Shown here: positions 1-11,484 of the stretch, in pieces
Position numbering within the stretch: the stretch's first letter is position 1
Layout: each line of letters starts with the position of its first letter
Origin: Climacteris rufus
Lineage: Eukaryota; Chordata; Aves; Passeriformes; Climacteridae
Assembly (NCBI GenBank): GCA_013398175.1
Contig: VZRZ01006183.1
Span: 808,139 to 872,138, forward strand
Reading direction: 5' to 3'
DNA length: 64,000 nt
The notes under the pieces: generated by a model
What the model was told of the DNA's origin: nothing
The model's input: only the letters and a program-made list of their open reading frames with translations
Database searches by the model: none
Program-made: the position numbers and the translations under genes

Positions 1-555
1 ATGTTACATTCTTTCAGTGCGAGATGTGGCTTCTTTATACTCTGCAAGTTGTGTAGGTGTGAAAGGAACATCCAGTGAGGTTTCACAATTAGTACTGCTT
101 GTAAAAACTTTATATTTCCCCTATCAAGCTGCCCAAATGTAATTCCTAATAAAACCTGTGAAAGTAAGACATGATTTGAAATCGCCAGCTAATGTAGAGT
201 ATTACCTAACTGGCGTTTTGCTGTAGGTCTTTAACTGCTTGCAGTATAGACAAGTTATTTCTTTTGTTTTTACAATCCAAATTAGACATCATCTATGTAA
301 ATACTTGTATATAAATACTGTATATTTCTCTCTAACAATGATCTCGTGTTCAGAGGTCTAATATTGAGGCCGACAGACTGAGCTGGCACAGAGGAGTAGG
401 GAAGATAATATGTGATACACTGGGAGCATGTCTAAAGCCTCTTTCCTCTCCTCCTCCGCAAAAGTAAAGTGGTGGTCTGGTTCGTTGGGTTTTTTTCCCC
501 TTTTGTAGTTCTGAAAACAAAAGGAACAGCAGAGGTCGCCCCTGCATGGCTTAAC
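1..555. other. AT-rich non-coding leader, no gene recognised
   Basis: No coding frame is convincing here. An AATAAA hexamer lies at 148-153 and a TATATAAA string at 308-315. Either could be a chance match in AT-rich DNA, or the stretch could be old 3'-UTR-like sequence. A C/T-rich segment at about 440-460 and a T-rich stretch near 490-505 lead into the GC-rich island that follows. I see no repeat family that I recognise. Confidence 0.4.
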
Positions 556-714
556 TCGAAGGGCTGGCGGAGCGTGGCGACGGCGCTGGCAGAGGCTGCC
601 GCACCTTGGCCGCCCCGGCCGGAGCCTCCTGCCCGCGCCCCGCAGCGCCGGGCGGAGCTGCTGTGCCGGACACCCGGCAGCACCATCGCGGCTCGGGGCT
701 CCTGTGGGTCGCTA
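556..714. promoter_or_regulatory. Small CpG-dense GC-rich island
   Basis: About 160 bp are strongly GC-rich and hold more than 20 CpG dinucleotides by eye, while the rest of the window is AT-rich and CpG-depleted. In vertebrates unmethylated promoter islands look like this, but so can recently inserted GC-rich retroposon sequence. On the - strand an ATG at 686 has G at -3 and G at +4 (good Kozak context) and opens an 84-codon Arg/Ala/Gly-rich frame ending at 432. On the + strand an 87-codon frame (469-732) crosses the same island. GC-rich DNA opens such frames by chance, and neither protein is recognisable. The island is unusually short for a promoter. A CR1 3' end begins about 40 bp downstream, so a retroposon-associated origin is possible. 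Confidence 0.45.
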
Positions 715-751
715 GGCCACTTGTTTAATTAGCCTGTGAAATAGATTTGGA

Positions 752-931
752 ATTTGGAATGGGCGGCTCAGGGAGATGGTGGAGTCACCGACCGTGGAGG
801 TGTTTAAGGAAATATTGGATGTGGCACTTGGTGCCATGGTCTTGTTGACATGGCAGTGGTCGGTCATAGGTTGTACATAGGTGATCTCAGACGTATTTTA
901 CAACCTCATTGATTCTATGATTCTGTGATTT
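752..931 (+). mobile_element. CR1 LINE fragment, 3' end (5'-truncated)
   Basis: The sequence matches the typical bird CR1 3' region: a 'tggtggagtcaccg' segment, then 'gaggtgtttaagga', then the stretch around 'ggtgccatggtcttgttgac', ending in the diagnostic short repeat 'gattctatgattctgtgatt' at 911-930. The terminal repeat at the right shows + orientation. It lacks the reverse transcriptase, as most genomic CR1 copies do because of 5' truncation. No target site duplication is expected for CR1. It sits just 3' of the CpG-dense island. Confidence 0.93.
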
Positions 932-3771
932 GATTGTGTGTTATACCAAGTAAGCATTTATCACGCATACATATTATATATTTTTATATGTGATGTGCTA
1001 AAACAATATTACCCTATGTATATCAATACATAGAATCCTGTCCCTTAGGCATCTGTCTTCCGTCAGCATCATTTGCAGAGTTACTGAGTATTTTCTGCCA
1101 ATGTTTCGTTGCACTGTATGCTCACAAGCAGTTTAAGCCCAAGTGCACTGGTTGCTTCACCTTTGGAGGATTTTTGTAAGCATCTGATTGAACGTGACAG
1201 ACAGTACTAACGCAAACCTGAGAAGCAGGTCTGGCATGGAAACATTCCAAAGTTTCAGTCTTCAAAGATATGTTGGAGTGGTCTTATTTTTTTAATTCTA
1301 GTTCATTAAAAAATACAGTGTGCTGTTCAAGAGACTACATTACACTTAAGTTGTAGCTGGTCAGTTATTTGTTGACAAAGCTTTTCTGTTGCAGAATGAC
1401 TTATCAGTCTGTATACTCATGTGAAGGTATTTATTTTGAGATGGTTCATAATAGATGTTCTGTACAGAGTTAGACACCTCAAAACAGTGAGCTTCTTAGT
1501 GAGATTCCCATATGTTTATAACAGAAACAGAATCCAAATGTGCCAACAAATAACACTTGACTGTTAGTTCGGACTTTATCTTTCCCCCTCCTAAGAGTTT
1601 TGAAAGGATTTAATCTTGCAGTAGGGGAAATTGTTAAAATATGAAAAAGTTGCTAAGACGGAGAAACTACTGCTTCTCGCATGAATATATAATGATAATG
1701 AAAGGTGATATGCAACCAGACATCTTTATCGCCTCCCTGTTAATCAGAGTGAAAAACATGGAAGATCTCAAAGGTCATAAAATAGTTAGGATCCAAAGTA
1801 TTATGAGATTTCTACGTTTGTACCTGCATTTAGTACCTGCTTGGACAGAAACAGAGGAGAATTTTTTTGTGTGTACAGGTGAGCTTGTTATTTATGCACA
1901 GGACTATGTCTGTGCAGATCAACCTCCAGGCTCTTCCCTGCAGGCAGGTGCATTCCTTCACCAAGCTCCACGAGTCTTACTACATCTTTCCATTTAGCAA
2001 TTTTCATTGCTGTGTGAGCACAGGATTTGCCAGGATCAGAGGTTACTAGCACACTGCCTTTACTGCTATTTCACTGTGGCCTGAGTGAGCCAGTCTTGAA
2101 ATCTGTCTTTTATTTCTCTTTTGTGTTATTGTTGGTGGGAGATTTATTTCTATCCTGTTCCTGCTGTCGTTATTTTATATAGGCTCTTGTTAGTCTTTTG
2201 TGTTTTTCATTTCCAGCCTCAGGTCAATTTAAGTCCTGTGATTCTAAATCCTCCTTGCTTCAGATGTAAGAGTGTTCACCTCTACGTTTGTCCTAAAACT
2301 GTAATTACATCAGACAAATTGTGTAATAATGTAACCAGCATCGGTTGGAGACAGATCTGTTTGATGCCCTTATATTTTTTTAATGTTACTGGCTTAATTT
2401 GGTGGTGTTCTAACTCCATGTACCTCTTGTCCCTCTGATGGATTTAGTTGTAGAAATTTACTGTAAGAGTCCAAAATTGTCAGCTCATCTTTACTTTTCC
2501 ATAAATCATTTGTCTGGTTTTGCTTCAAGACTTGCCTGTTGATTGATTTAGGGCACCTTATTTCATTATTGTATCTCATAATTTGTACTTTTTATTGAGT
2601 AATACAGATCATCTAAGGAATGCTGCAAATTGTTGCATGAATGATGCATTGAGAGCTGATTCCCAAACTGAAGCTGATGATCCATTTTTGAGTCATATTT
2701 AATGCAAGGACCTGTTCTTTCAGCAGGTTTGGGAATTAACTCATCTGAACTTGTTGCTGTGCTGTATCAGCCAGCACCCAGCAGGTCAAAGCAGCATCAC
2801 TCTCAACGCTACCATGTAATGAAGCAGTCACTCTCTCTGTGTCTTGTAGAGATCTAAAGAAATAGGTTTCTGTATTCTGTATAATAGTATCTGATCCAAT
2901 TCTAGGTCAGTTCTCAGATGTGCTACAGCCATGCCACATAAATCTAATGTACCATGCTTTTCTCCTTCGTCATCAGCTGGGAGCAAACCCACACGGAGAT
3001 CTTGTTTTGGTTTTGCACACTTGTAAGATAATAAAGATTTGCTTAGCTTTTGGGATATGAATAGTTCCACTGAAGCCAGTGGAACTGCTCATGTGTTTTA
3101 CTTTAAACATGTTTGAAAGATCAGATCCCTGGTAGCCAACTCTGTTCTTGATGAACAAGCAGAAATAAAATACAGCCTTCATGTCAGAGCTGCAGGACTA
3201 GTTAAATACATATTGTTTTCACTAAACTTGGTAGGCTTTATAGCTTGGTGTGATTAAAAAGAAAGTACCTTTTGTGCAGACCAGATTTATGAGTAGGATT
3301 AAATATTAAGTTACTTTACACAACAGTTGCATAGTTATTGGTGAAAATATAAAATAAAGTTACAAGGCCTTAAACTTCTCAGCTATCTGATAAAATTTTT
3401 GAAGCTTTCTCAGTCAACTCATTTCTGTCTTTGAAAGCACTGAGGAGACAAAAAAATAAAAAAAGTCTGCAAATTAATATAATGGATTTTCATATCTCGG
3501 AGAAGTTAACGAAATTGGTTTCCAGGTATGTATTTCCTTACAGTTAATCCCTTTTTGTTTGGTAAATTTCTACTACGCTTTAGATGTACTTTATGGTGAT
3601 GAATGCTCTTTTTTTCCTAGTGTCATTTTTTTTGATAGCCACATCAATTTCTGTATGAATGTGGCAGCTGTCAGTAATTTGTTCATTCAATGAACTTACT
3701 TGTAAAATGCTTGTGGTTTATCACAAAATGTGTATATGAAGATCTGCAAATAGATGCATCTGTTCAAAAGA
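932..3771. other. Unique AT-rich DNA, no gene recognised
   Basis: About 2.8 kb without a recognisable repeat or exon. The longest frame starts with ATG at 1641 and runs 118 codons to 1997, but the product has no signal peptide, repeat or motif I know and is treated as chance. A short perfect hairpin is present at 3063-3086 and is listed separately. Confidence 0.6.
3057..3092. repeat. Short inverted repeat (hairpin)
   Basis: Perfect 10-bp arms lie at 3063-3072 and 3077-3086 around a 4-nt AAGC loop. A further 4-bp complementary pair (ATGA at 3057-3060, TCAT at 3089-3092) extends the stem after a 2-bp imperfect step. The loop is too small for a usual microRNA precursor. It may be a chance palindrome. 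Confidence 0.6.
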
Positions 3772-4062
3772 ACCTGAAAGAAGGTTGTAATGAGGTGGAG
3801 GTCATCTCCCAAGTAACAAGCAGTAGGACAAGAGGAAATGGCCTCCAGTTGTGCCAAGTTGTTGACATTTAGATTAGATATTAGGAAAAATTTCTTCGTG
3901 GAAAAGGTTGTCAAGCATTGGAGTGGGCTGCCCAGGGAAGTGGTGGAATCACCACCCCTGAAAGTTTTCAAAAGACATGTAGATGTTGTGCTTGGAAACA
4001 TGGTTTAGTGGTGAACTTGGCAGTTCTGGGTTAATGATTGAACTTACTGATCTTAGAGGTAC
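3772..4062 (+). mobile_element. CR1 LINE fragment, 3' region
   Basis: About 290 bp match the CR1 region just upstream of the 3' end: 'aggttgtaatgaggtggagg', 'caagtaacaagcagtaggac', 'aggaaaaatttcttc', then 'gggctgcccagggaagtggt' followed by 'ggaatcacc'. The order and direction give + orientation. The extreme 3' terminal repeat is not recognisable after about 4062, so this copy is decayed or truncated at its end. Frames across it contain stops and frameshifts, and no coding function remains. Confidence 0.93.
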
Positions 4063-4256
4063 CAAAAGTTATTTACAAAACTTTTATATTTCAGCAGCAG
4101 TAGCATAGTTTGTCATAAGGCACAGACTTCAAAATATAAATTATGCAAGATTGCAAAGGAAGCATATGAACTTAATTTGTCATCTTAATAATTGAGTTTT
4201 TTCCTTTTTAGATTTCCTAAGAATTCTGGGTTTTTTAATGCTAAAAAAAAAAAAAA

Positions 4257-4294
4257 NNNNNNNNNNNNNNNNNNNNNNNNNNNNNNNNNNNNNN
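4257..4294. other. Assembly gap (38 N)
   Basis: Thirty-eight undetermined bases directly follow a run of 14 A at 4243-4256. A homopolymer is a common cause of assembly breaks, so the true length is unknown and may not be 38. The break falls between two CR1-derived pieces (3772-4062 and 4415-4457), so repeat content could be hidden in it. Confidence 0.99.
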
Positions 4295-4414
4295 GTGGGT
4301 TGCAAGATTTTCTACCACAATTAAAATAGTATTTGACAGGTTATACTAACCCTCAGTTGAGAAAAATGCTTACTTTTTGTCATTCCTCCTTAAACTCTGA
4401 GAAATCAAATTACC

Positions 4415-4457
4415 CCAATGGCAGTCCCTTCCAACTTTAACCATTCTGTGATTCTCT
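4415..4457 (+). mobile_element. CR1 3' tail remnant
   Basis: A short segment reads 'gtcccttccaactttaacca' and continues 'ttctgtgattctctga', which is the extreme CR1 3' end with the terminal repeat motif ATTCTRTGATTCT. It could be the end of a CR1 whose body lies across the assembly gap, or a separate severely truncated insertion. Short length limits certainty. Confidence 0.65.
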
Positions 4458-5582
4458 GAAATTGCTGTACTCAAAGTGCATGCAAACCATAGTGTTTTGG
4501 TGCTAACATTTCTTTGCTATTTGATGACAGAAGGGTGCAACTCAATGCACAATGTACTATATAATGTCTGCAATGTTAAAATTAACATTTTTGTAATCAG
4601 CTGCCTTACAGAGATTGTATTGATCATGAGTTGATAAATACACCTCATCATGTTACATAACCTTCATTTCCTTAACTGAAAGCTTTACAATTTCCACATC
4701 TGTCTCATCTGACCATAAATAACAAGTATATAAAATGCCAGTGTCCTAGCTCAAGGGTAACATGGAAATGAGTTGTTCCAGCTACTGACCTGTTAGATGT
4801 ATGTGTCTTATTTCATGTGTTGTCTTGCTAGCTTTGTATTAATATGTCTGTAAATTATGTATAATGTAAATGTATTCATAGTTATCCCTTGAGGATAACA
4901 AAACAATTACTTGTATTGATATTTCTGACATATATGCACTGGGAATGGGGAAAGCTCTGCTTCATGCTGCACACTGGAAGTTTTTTCAAACATTGCAGCA
5001 AGCAAAAATGTGACTTGACTTGATGTGTTTTTGTCTATAAAGAATTAATATGTGGAAATTCATGTTTTTCTCAAAGTACATTCCACAGTCAAAATACCAA
5101 GTTCATAACTAAACCAGTATTTTATTTTTCTAACTGTTGGTCTTAAGGGTTCAGTTGCTTTTCTATCCTGTAATATCACTAGTAGTAATGATTTACCAAG
5201 GCAAATTGATTTTGCTTGAATCCATGCAATCTTGATTTTATTCTGCATCCACCCTATCCGAGTCCATTTCTCTGCCCCAATGGATGACAGAGGATATATA
5301 AAATAGTCCAAATAAAGTCATGAATGTCTTAATACCCTCCAGCTCTATAGTTTTCAGGTAATATTAAGTGATACATCAAAAGAACTCCTGGAACAAGAGT
5401 TCTGATCACAGTGTGGCACAGGAAGTCCATAGAAGGTTGTTCTAACTCATACTTACACATCTTTTCTCCATCTCTGTCCCAATTCCCAAAACTGCAAAAT
5501 TGAAACCCAAGCCTATTTTGTTGTGTGCCATTTTGGTCACAGCAGTAGGAGAAAGATACTAAACTAATAGGAACATCCAAAG
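4458..5582. other. Unique AT-rich DNA, no gene recognised
   Basis: About 1.1 kb with no repeat family, RNA gene or exon I can recognise. Two 83-codon - strand frames (5060-5311 and 5329-5580) encode unfamiliar proteins with no domain signs and are taken as chance. Confidence 0.6.
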
Positions 5583-6008
5583 GAGGACAGTGAATGTGGT
5601 GAAGGGCCTTGAGGGGAAGCCGTATCAGCAGTGGTTGAGGTCACTTTGTCTGTTCAGCCTGGAGGAGACTGAGGGGAGACCTCATTGCAGTTACAACTTC
5701 CTCGTGAGGGGAAGAGCAGACACTGCTCTCTTCTCTGTGGTGACAGGACCCAAGAGAATGGCCTGAAGTTCTGTCAGGGGAGGTTTAGTTTGGTATTAGA
5801 AAAAGGTTCTTCACCCAGAGAGTGGCTGGGCACTGGAACAGGCTCCCCAGGGAAGTGGTCACAGCACCAAGCTGACCGAGTTCAAGAAGTGTATGGACAA
5901 TCCTCTTGGGCATATGGTGTGATTCTGGGGATGGTCCTGCAGAGGGCCAGAAGTTGGACTCAATGATCCTTGTGGGTCCCCTCCAGCTCAGCATATCCTA
6001 CAGTTCTG
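5583..6008 (+). mobile_element. CR1 LINE fragment, 3' region to near terminus
   Basis: About 425 bp follow the avian CR1 consensus: 'ggtgaagggccttgagggga', 'ctgttcagcctggaggag', 'actgaggggagacctcatt', 'gaacaggctccccagggaag', 'gccagaagttggactcaatg' and 'atccttgtgggtcccctcca', ending near 'cagcatatcctacagttctg'. Order and direction give + orientation. A 93-codon frame (5685-5966) is a by-product of this non-coding 3' region. It is more complete than the neighbouring CR1 pieces but still lacks the reverse transcriptase. Confidence 0.95.
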
Positions 6009-7544
6009 TACTGAACACACCCTTGGAAGGCAAGTCAAAATGTAGCCACGTGAGCTGGTTTCATGGGACTTAAAACCAGCACGATTCTGAAAGGATGTTT
6101 TTGTCCTAGCAGAGTATGTAAAATGTTTTGGTACTCCAAAATAAAAGCCTCAATGTGTTCTAAAGTGCTGCCATTTGGCTTGGGTATATTTTGTATGCTA
6201 TACTACCTCTTCCCACAAACAAAAATCCTGTTTCATTTTTTTTTCGCTAGTTTAGCTTTACTATGGAAAATATTCCATTTAATTAAAATACTGATTATAA
6301 TTTATTGAGCTGACTGAGATTGTTTTATCAAGCTAAACTACTCCTAAAAAAATAAAAAATAGTACTTAATCATTTAAACTGAAGCCTTTGCATTACTATG
6401 CTTGTGACTAAAAGTCCAATGTGATCTATTAAGTGAAAGTTTGGATTTCTACATCTTATCTGCTACATCAGGAAACATAATAATCGGAGTCTTAGGTGTG
6501 AAAATATAAAGCTAAAAAAACCCCCAAAAATCCTCACAAAACATTAGAGGCGAGTAGAGGTTTTGCGTTATAGTTATTTCTTCTATTTGTTTGAGTTTTT
6601 CACTAGAAGAAAATGTTATTGGTATGCACTTTGTAACCACTGTAAAATACATGCCAGGTTTGTAAGCTCTCATATATTTCCTCCTGGTTCTAAGAACTGA
6701 TGAGAACTTTTCCCAGCCTCTCTCGGCAAGTGGTTACTTGGACCCCAGTGCCAAGGAGTAGATTGGCAGCCAAAAAGTTGAGGCCAGTAAGCTCTGTGAA
6801 ATTCTCATAGCCCCTCTGTTTCATTTTGATTGCTAAAGATCTCTTGCCTGCTGCAGTGCAGACTGGATCAGGGTACATGTTGTTTCTGACCATTTCTTGT
6901 GTAAATGTAAATTGCTTAGTCCAGTCAAAGATGCTTTGTAGAGTCACATAAACCTCACTATTTTATGACTAGACAAACGGACAAAATTCCTGGTTTATTC
7001 CAAATTTCAAGATCTTTCAAGTTTTATTCTAACTCATTTTTCGCTTTCTAGGACAAGGTCAGCTAAGTGACTTTGCAAGTTACTATAAATTGCTTAGATT
7101 CTAATTTTACTATTATTCCTTTCTATAATCCCTTGAATATTAGGAGAAAAAAAAGCCAAAAACATCAGGTTGTAAATCTCATTTGTGCCTTTCTTTCTTA
7201 TCAGATACTCTAATGGAAGCCACATTTCTTCAGATACTGATATTAAACTGAGATATACTAAAAAACAAAGAGATTTTTCTCCTTTTGAATTTCACTATTG
7301 TTCTAGCTTATTCATACTTTGTCTCTATTTTTTTTTTCATATTTCCCTTTCCCCCACCGAATCACAGATGGTCTACCGTCAGCAGTAGTGCTTCTGTAAA
7401 TCACTGCAGCTCAGCAGATCTATTCCTGGCACAGGTGGTGTCAAAAATTCTTCCTAATAGGCTGAATTTTAGTTTAATTCCATCACTGTAGATATCCAAA
7501 TAATTTACTGTCTGGGTTGAATGTACCTGAAGGTCAGTTTAATT
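6009..7544. other. Unique AT-rich DNA between two CR1 copies
   Basis: About 1.5 kb with no recognisable gene. An 81-codon frame (6063-6308) encodes a hydrophobic C-terminal half, which T-rich DNA gives readily. There is a short pyrimidine-rich run near 7325-7355. No repeat family was recognised. Confidence 0.55.
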
Positions 7545-8218
7545 GTTTAGAGCCTGATTAGCAAGAGAGGTAAGCAAATGTGATACTGATCTACAAGACG
7601 GTCTGGAAGGGAAATCTGGGAAACTACAAGTCTGTCAGTTTGACCTCGGTTCTGGGGAAGAAACAGATTATCTTGAGTGCCATCACATGGCACATGTAAG
7701 GCAACCAGGGGATCAGGACCAGGCAGCAAGGGTTCCTGAAAGTCAGGTCCCACTTGAGCAACTTGATCTGCTTTGTTGGCAAGGTATTTGTTAGTTGGTG
7801 GATGAGGGAAAAGCTTTGGATGTGTCTGCCTAGACTGTAGTAAAGCCTTTGTCACCATTTTCCATTACATTCTCCTGGAGAAACTAGCTATCTGTGGCTT
7901 GGATGTGTGCACTGTTCACTGGGTGAAAGACTGGCTGGATGGGCAGGCCCAGAGGGTGTTGGTGAATGGAGTTACATCCAGCTCCTGGACAGTCACTAGT
8001 GGGGTTCCCCAGGGCCCTGTGTTGGGGCCAGTCCTGTTTAATGTCTTAATCAATGATCTGGATGAGGGGATCAAGTGCACCCTTACTGAGTTTGCAGACA
8101 GCATTAAGTTGATTGGGAGTGCTGATCTGCCGGAGGGGTAGGATGGGTCAGGAGAGGGATCTGGACAGGCTGGATCAATGGCCAGTGGTATGAAGTTCAG
8201 TAGGGCAAGGTATGTTGA
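7545..8218 (+). pseudogene. CR1 ORF2 reverse-transcriptase fragment, inactivated
   Basis: This is the only clear protein-homology signal in the window. Translated in pieces it follows CR1 reverse transcriptase in order: NYKSVSLTSVLGK (from 7622), GKALDV (about 7807-7824), LDCSKAF (motif A, from 7830), WLDGQAQRVLVNG, SGVPQGPVLGPVLF (motif B, about 7998-8039) and FADSIKL (motif C, 8091-8111). CR1 ORF2 reverse-transcribes its own RNA at the target site. This copy is dead. The conserved FADD catalytic motif reads FADS (second Asp, codon 8100-8102, is Ser), and the Asp after SKAF in motif A is Val. The three segments lie in three different frames, so at least two frameshifts are present, and TAG at 8139-8141 closes the last frame. 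The endonuclease domain and the 3' end are missing. Confidence 0.93.
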
Positions 8219-11200
8219 GTTTGCTTAGGTGCTTTTGGATTGCTGGCCACTGTGGTAGTACTAAGTAACAGCCCAGTCTTCCCATATGGACCAGCTTTTT
8301 GGACAGAGTAGCAATGTGTCTGTCAGCCAGAATCTACATTTGCTTTGCCTTTTTGTAAAGGTGTGCTGACAATGAAATATCCCTCTCTGAGATGAGCTTA
8401 TTCTGTTTTAGGAATGTACTATTCCTTTGAGGGCAGGTTTGTTCCCATTAAAATTTGATTATGACCGTAATGCCTCACTGTCAGATGACATGCTCTCACT
8501 CAAATCCTTTAAGGTTTTATTTTACAAACTACATTTGCAGACTTGCAGTTGTCCTCTTTTACAAAAGTAAAAATACGAGTTTTGAGAAAAGGAAAGTGAC
8601 AGTTTTTTGTCTTTCTGAAAAGTGATTTAAAAGTCTAGAACAGAAAGGGAATTTCATCCAATAGAGTGGCGAAGTGCCTACCTTGCTTTGGGCTTCACAT
8701 CAGTAGTGCTAATGACAGCAAACTGATTGCTCTTACCAAGCATACATACTTGGAAAAATGAAATACGTCTCATTTTGGTGTAATCCACTAGAAAAGTTAG
8801 TCATGCAAGAACAATTTCTGTCCATAAAATCAGTAGACAGAACAGACCCGTGGACAAGCTTATTTAATTATTTAATTAATTTTTGCTTATTTAAATCATT
8901 ACATTTAATGGAATTACCACCTCATTTCTGTTCCCAGAAAGAGTGATGTTTATTGCTGCCTCATCTCTGTGAAGAAAAATAATCCTGTTTTAAATCAAAC
9001 ACTTGTTTATATGATCTAATAAAAAACACCAGGCCCTATATCAAATTCAAATGAAAAACAGATGTATTAAATTGACAGTAAAAATAAATTTGTCACAGCT
9101 ATAAATGCTTATTGAGATATATGTTTATATACATATGTGTGTGAACATATATAATTCCTTCTTTTTGAGTCTTGGAGGAGAGGACAGGAGAAGAACATTC
9201 CTTTAGAGCATGTCACCAAAGTGATGCAATGTAATTGCTTCAGATTTAAAATGATCTGTCTAGAGACTATGGAAACAGAAACTAGGCACATATGGAGTTT
9301 ACGTTTAAAGGTTTGAAGATTTAACTTCAGTGTTGGAGAGTTTTAATTTTTTTAAGTAGTCCAAAATGTTTTTTGTAAAATTTCTCAAACTACAAAGAAT
9401 GTGGTAAGCCCAAAGTACTTGTGGAAAAATATCACATTGAACGGATAAGTCATTCCAGCTTGGGAAACAAGCATCTCTTCTTCATAGCCAGCTGTCAAGT
9501 GCCATTTTTATTTTAGATAATGACCCAAAACTTGCAATGGATGGACTTGTAAGTCTTCATTTCCACACTCACGTTTCCTTCATTAACACACTCTTTAAAA
9601 CAATGCTCAAATGCTTTACACATATTTAAATGTAAGTGTCAAATTAATCTAGTCCTGAAGCACAGATATGTCCATGCCTGTCCTGTGTCAGGTTCCAGCT
9701 CAGTCTTTTAGTATCAGCAGGTTTCATTTCACTGTACACTACCTATGCAGTGCAACTTGATCACCTTTAGAAGAGCTGGGGCATGCTATACCTTTCTTCC
9801 ACTCCTCCAAAAATGTAGATAGCTTCTCTTTGTTTTGCCACGCCTAGAATTTTTTCTGATTCTTTCAGAGCACATCTGACGTTATGCAGCAGGTTGACTT
9901 AAGGTTTTAAAACCTGTTTTGTACAATATGGTATACAACTTAGGTGATAGAGAATGTGTGAATGGTGCCTCTAATGTCTAAGCCCTCACAACACAGAGCA
10001 GGAGGAATCCTGGAACAGGTGAAACTTCCTGATGTAGGACTTTTCACCAGAGCTACCAGCAGCATCTGAGCCTTAGAGGTGCTTCGGCACTCATCTTTAC
10101 TCAGTCATAAATCCAGCTGGTTCTGCTGCAGTGCCAATAAAGATTGAGCTATTGATTTTCACCCACTGCCATACACAGTGGATTTATAAAGTAGCATCTG
10201 TTAGTCATGAGTGGTCATCTGTTATACGTATCATCAAAACAGCGTTTCCCTGATACCTATTTCATAATTTAATTTTTTCCTGGGTCATTATGACCTAGGT
10301 GTCCACTGCAATACAGTTCTCATGTTAAGAAACCTAGAATTATGCTCTAAAACTCACGTCCTTCTTAGTTTTTAAAATTTTGGACAACGGGGATTGTGCA
10401 CAGTGTTAAGTGAGCATTGATGTAAGTATCAATAGGGAAATGCATTTCGAAAAATGCATTTACAAAATGCATATGGGAGAATATGTTTCACTCTAAACTT
10501 ATTGATTACATAACTGGATGGTGTTAATATTTTGGTGGTACATGCAGAAAGATTGTGCAGTGGCACTTATGTAGTAATTCCTAAAACCCCGAATTTTCAT
10601 CCTTTTAGAGGGTAATTATCTATTTAGAAATGTATCTGCATGTTCAGTGCTTATCATGGCACATTGGAATAATCAAGAAGACTTAGAGACATTTTAGAAT
10701 ACTATCTTCTTAACTACATATGGAGCACACATTTTTTTTCCTGGGGATTGCCTAATGAGAAAATAGTGACATACTTTCCTGAACTGGAAAAGAACAGAGA
10801 CACTTCTGCACAAACAGATCTGCCTCCAGCATCCTGGTTTGTACAGAGTGAGTCTTTTCCCTTATTTCTTTTTGAGTTCAGCTGAGATACTAAGTGGGCA
10901 TGTCAGAGAAACCTTGAGCATGCTGTTGCATGTTTAGTACTTATTGGTTCTGAAATCTGAATCATTAGTCCTGAATCCAAATGCTGCATAAGGCTGGTGT
11001 AATGTATCTTTCATAAGGAAATGAAGGCCTGTAAAGTGGTGTGCCCAAGGATGCAGACAGGGTCATGAAGGAAGTGCAGGAGACTGATTACTGACCCCTC
11101 ATGTTAAAACACAAGTAGCAGACAATGGATTACAAACACATGAGCAACTGCACAATATCCTTTTAGATTGGTATTTAAAATAATAATGCAAAAGAAAAAA

Positions 11201-11484
11201 TCCAGACATCTTTCCTGTCTGCCGATTATACTCCCTCACTTCCTCTAAATCCACTCTCTTATTGCTGATTTTATTTCAGTATGTGCTATCTAGTTCTCTA
11301 GCCTGATCTTCTTTCTCGATTAGCTTTATTTCATCTCCACTAGCTTTGGTGTGTTACATCCTTTTACAGCTATCTCACTGCTTTCCTTCATGATCCCAGT
11401 TATGCTGGGATGCCAGTGACCCTTTGGCAAATTTAAAAATTTTACATCTGAAGAATAGGTAAATTAGGAGAGGGAAGGAGCAGA
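8219..11484. other. Unique AT-rich DNA, no gene recognised
   Basis: About 3.3 kb with no recognisable transposon or exon. Three ATGCAT hexamers spaced 13-14 bp apart occur at 10440-10472 and are listed separately. Open frames do not exceed about 62 codons. Confidence 0.6.
10438..10473. repeat. Triplicated ATGCAT motif
   Basis: The self-complementary hexamer ATGCAT occurs at 10440-10445, 10454-10459 and 10467-10472, each preceded by AAA or AAAA. The regular 13-14 bp spacing suggests a degenerate short tandem array. ATGCAT is close to a POU/octamer half-site, but no function can be claimed from the sequence alone. Confidence 0.6.

Noticed and set aside
1641..1997. 118-codon + strand frame
   Set aside because: No recognisable motif, no CpG or promoter signs, and AT-rich composition like the flanks.
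5685..5966. 93-codon frame on the + strand
   Set aside because: Lies wholly inside the CR1 3' non-coding region.
7899..8141. Apparent 80-codon gene with RT similarity
   Set aside because: It starts at a TTG, not an ATG, and is the broken core of the CR1 reverse transcriptase, so it was annotated as a pseudogene fragment.
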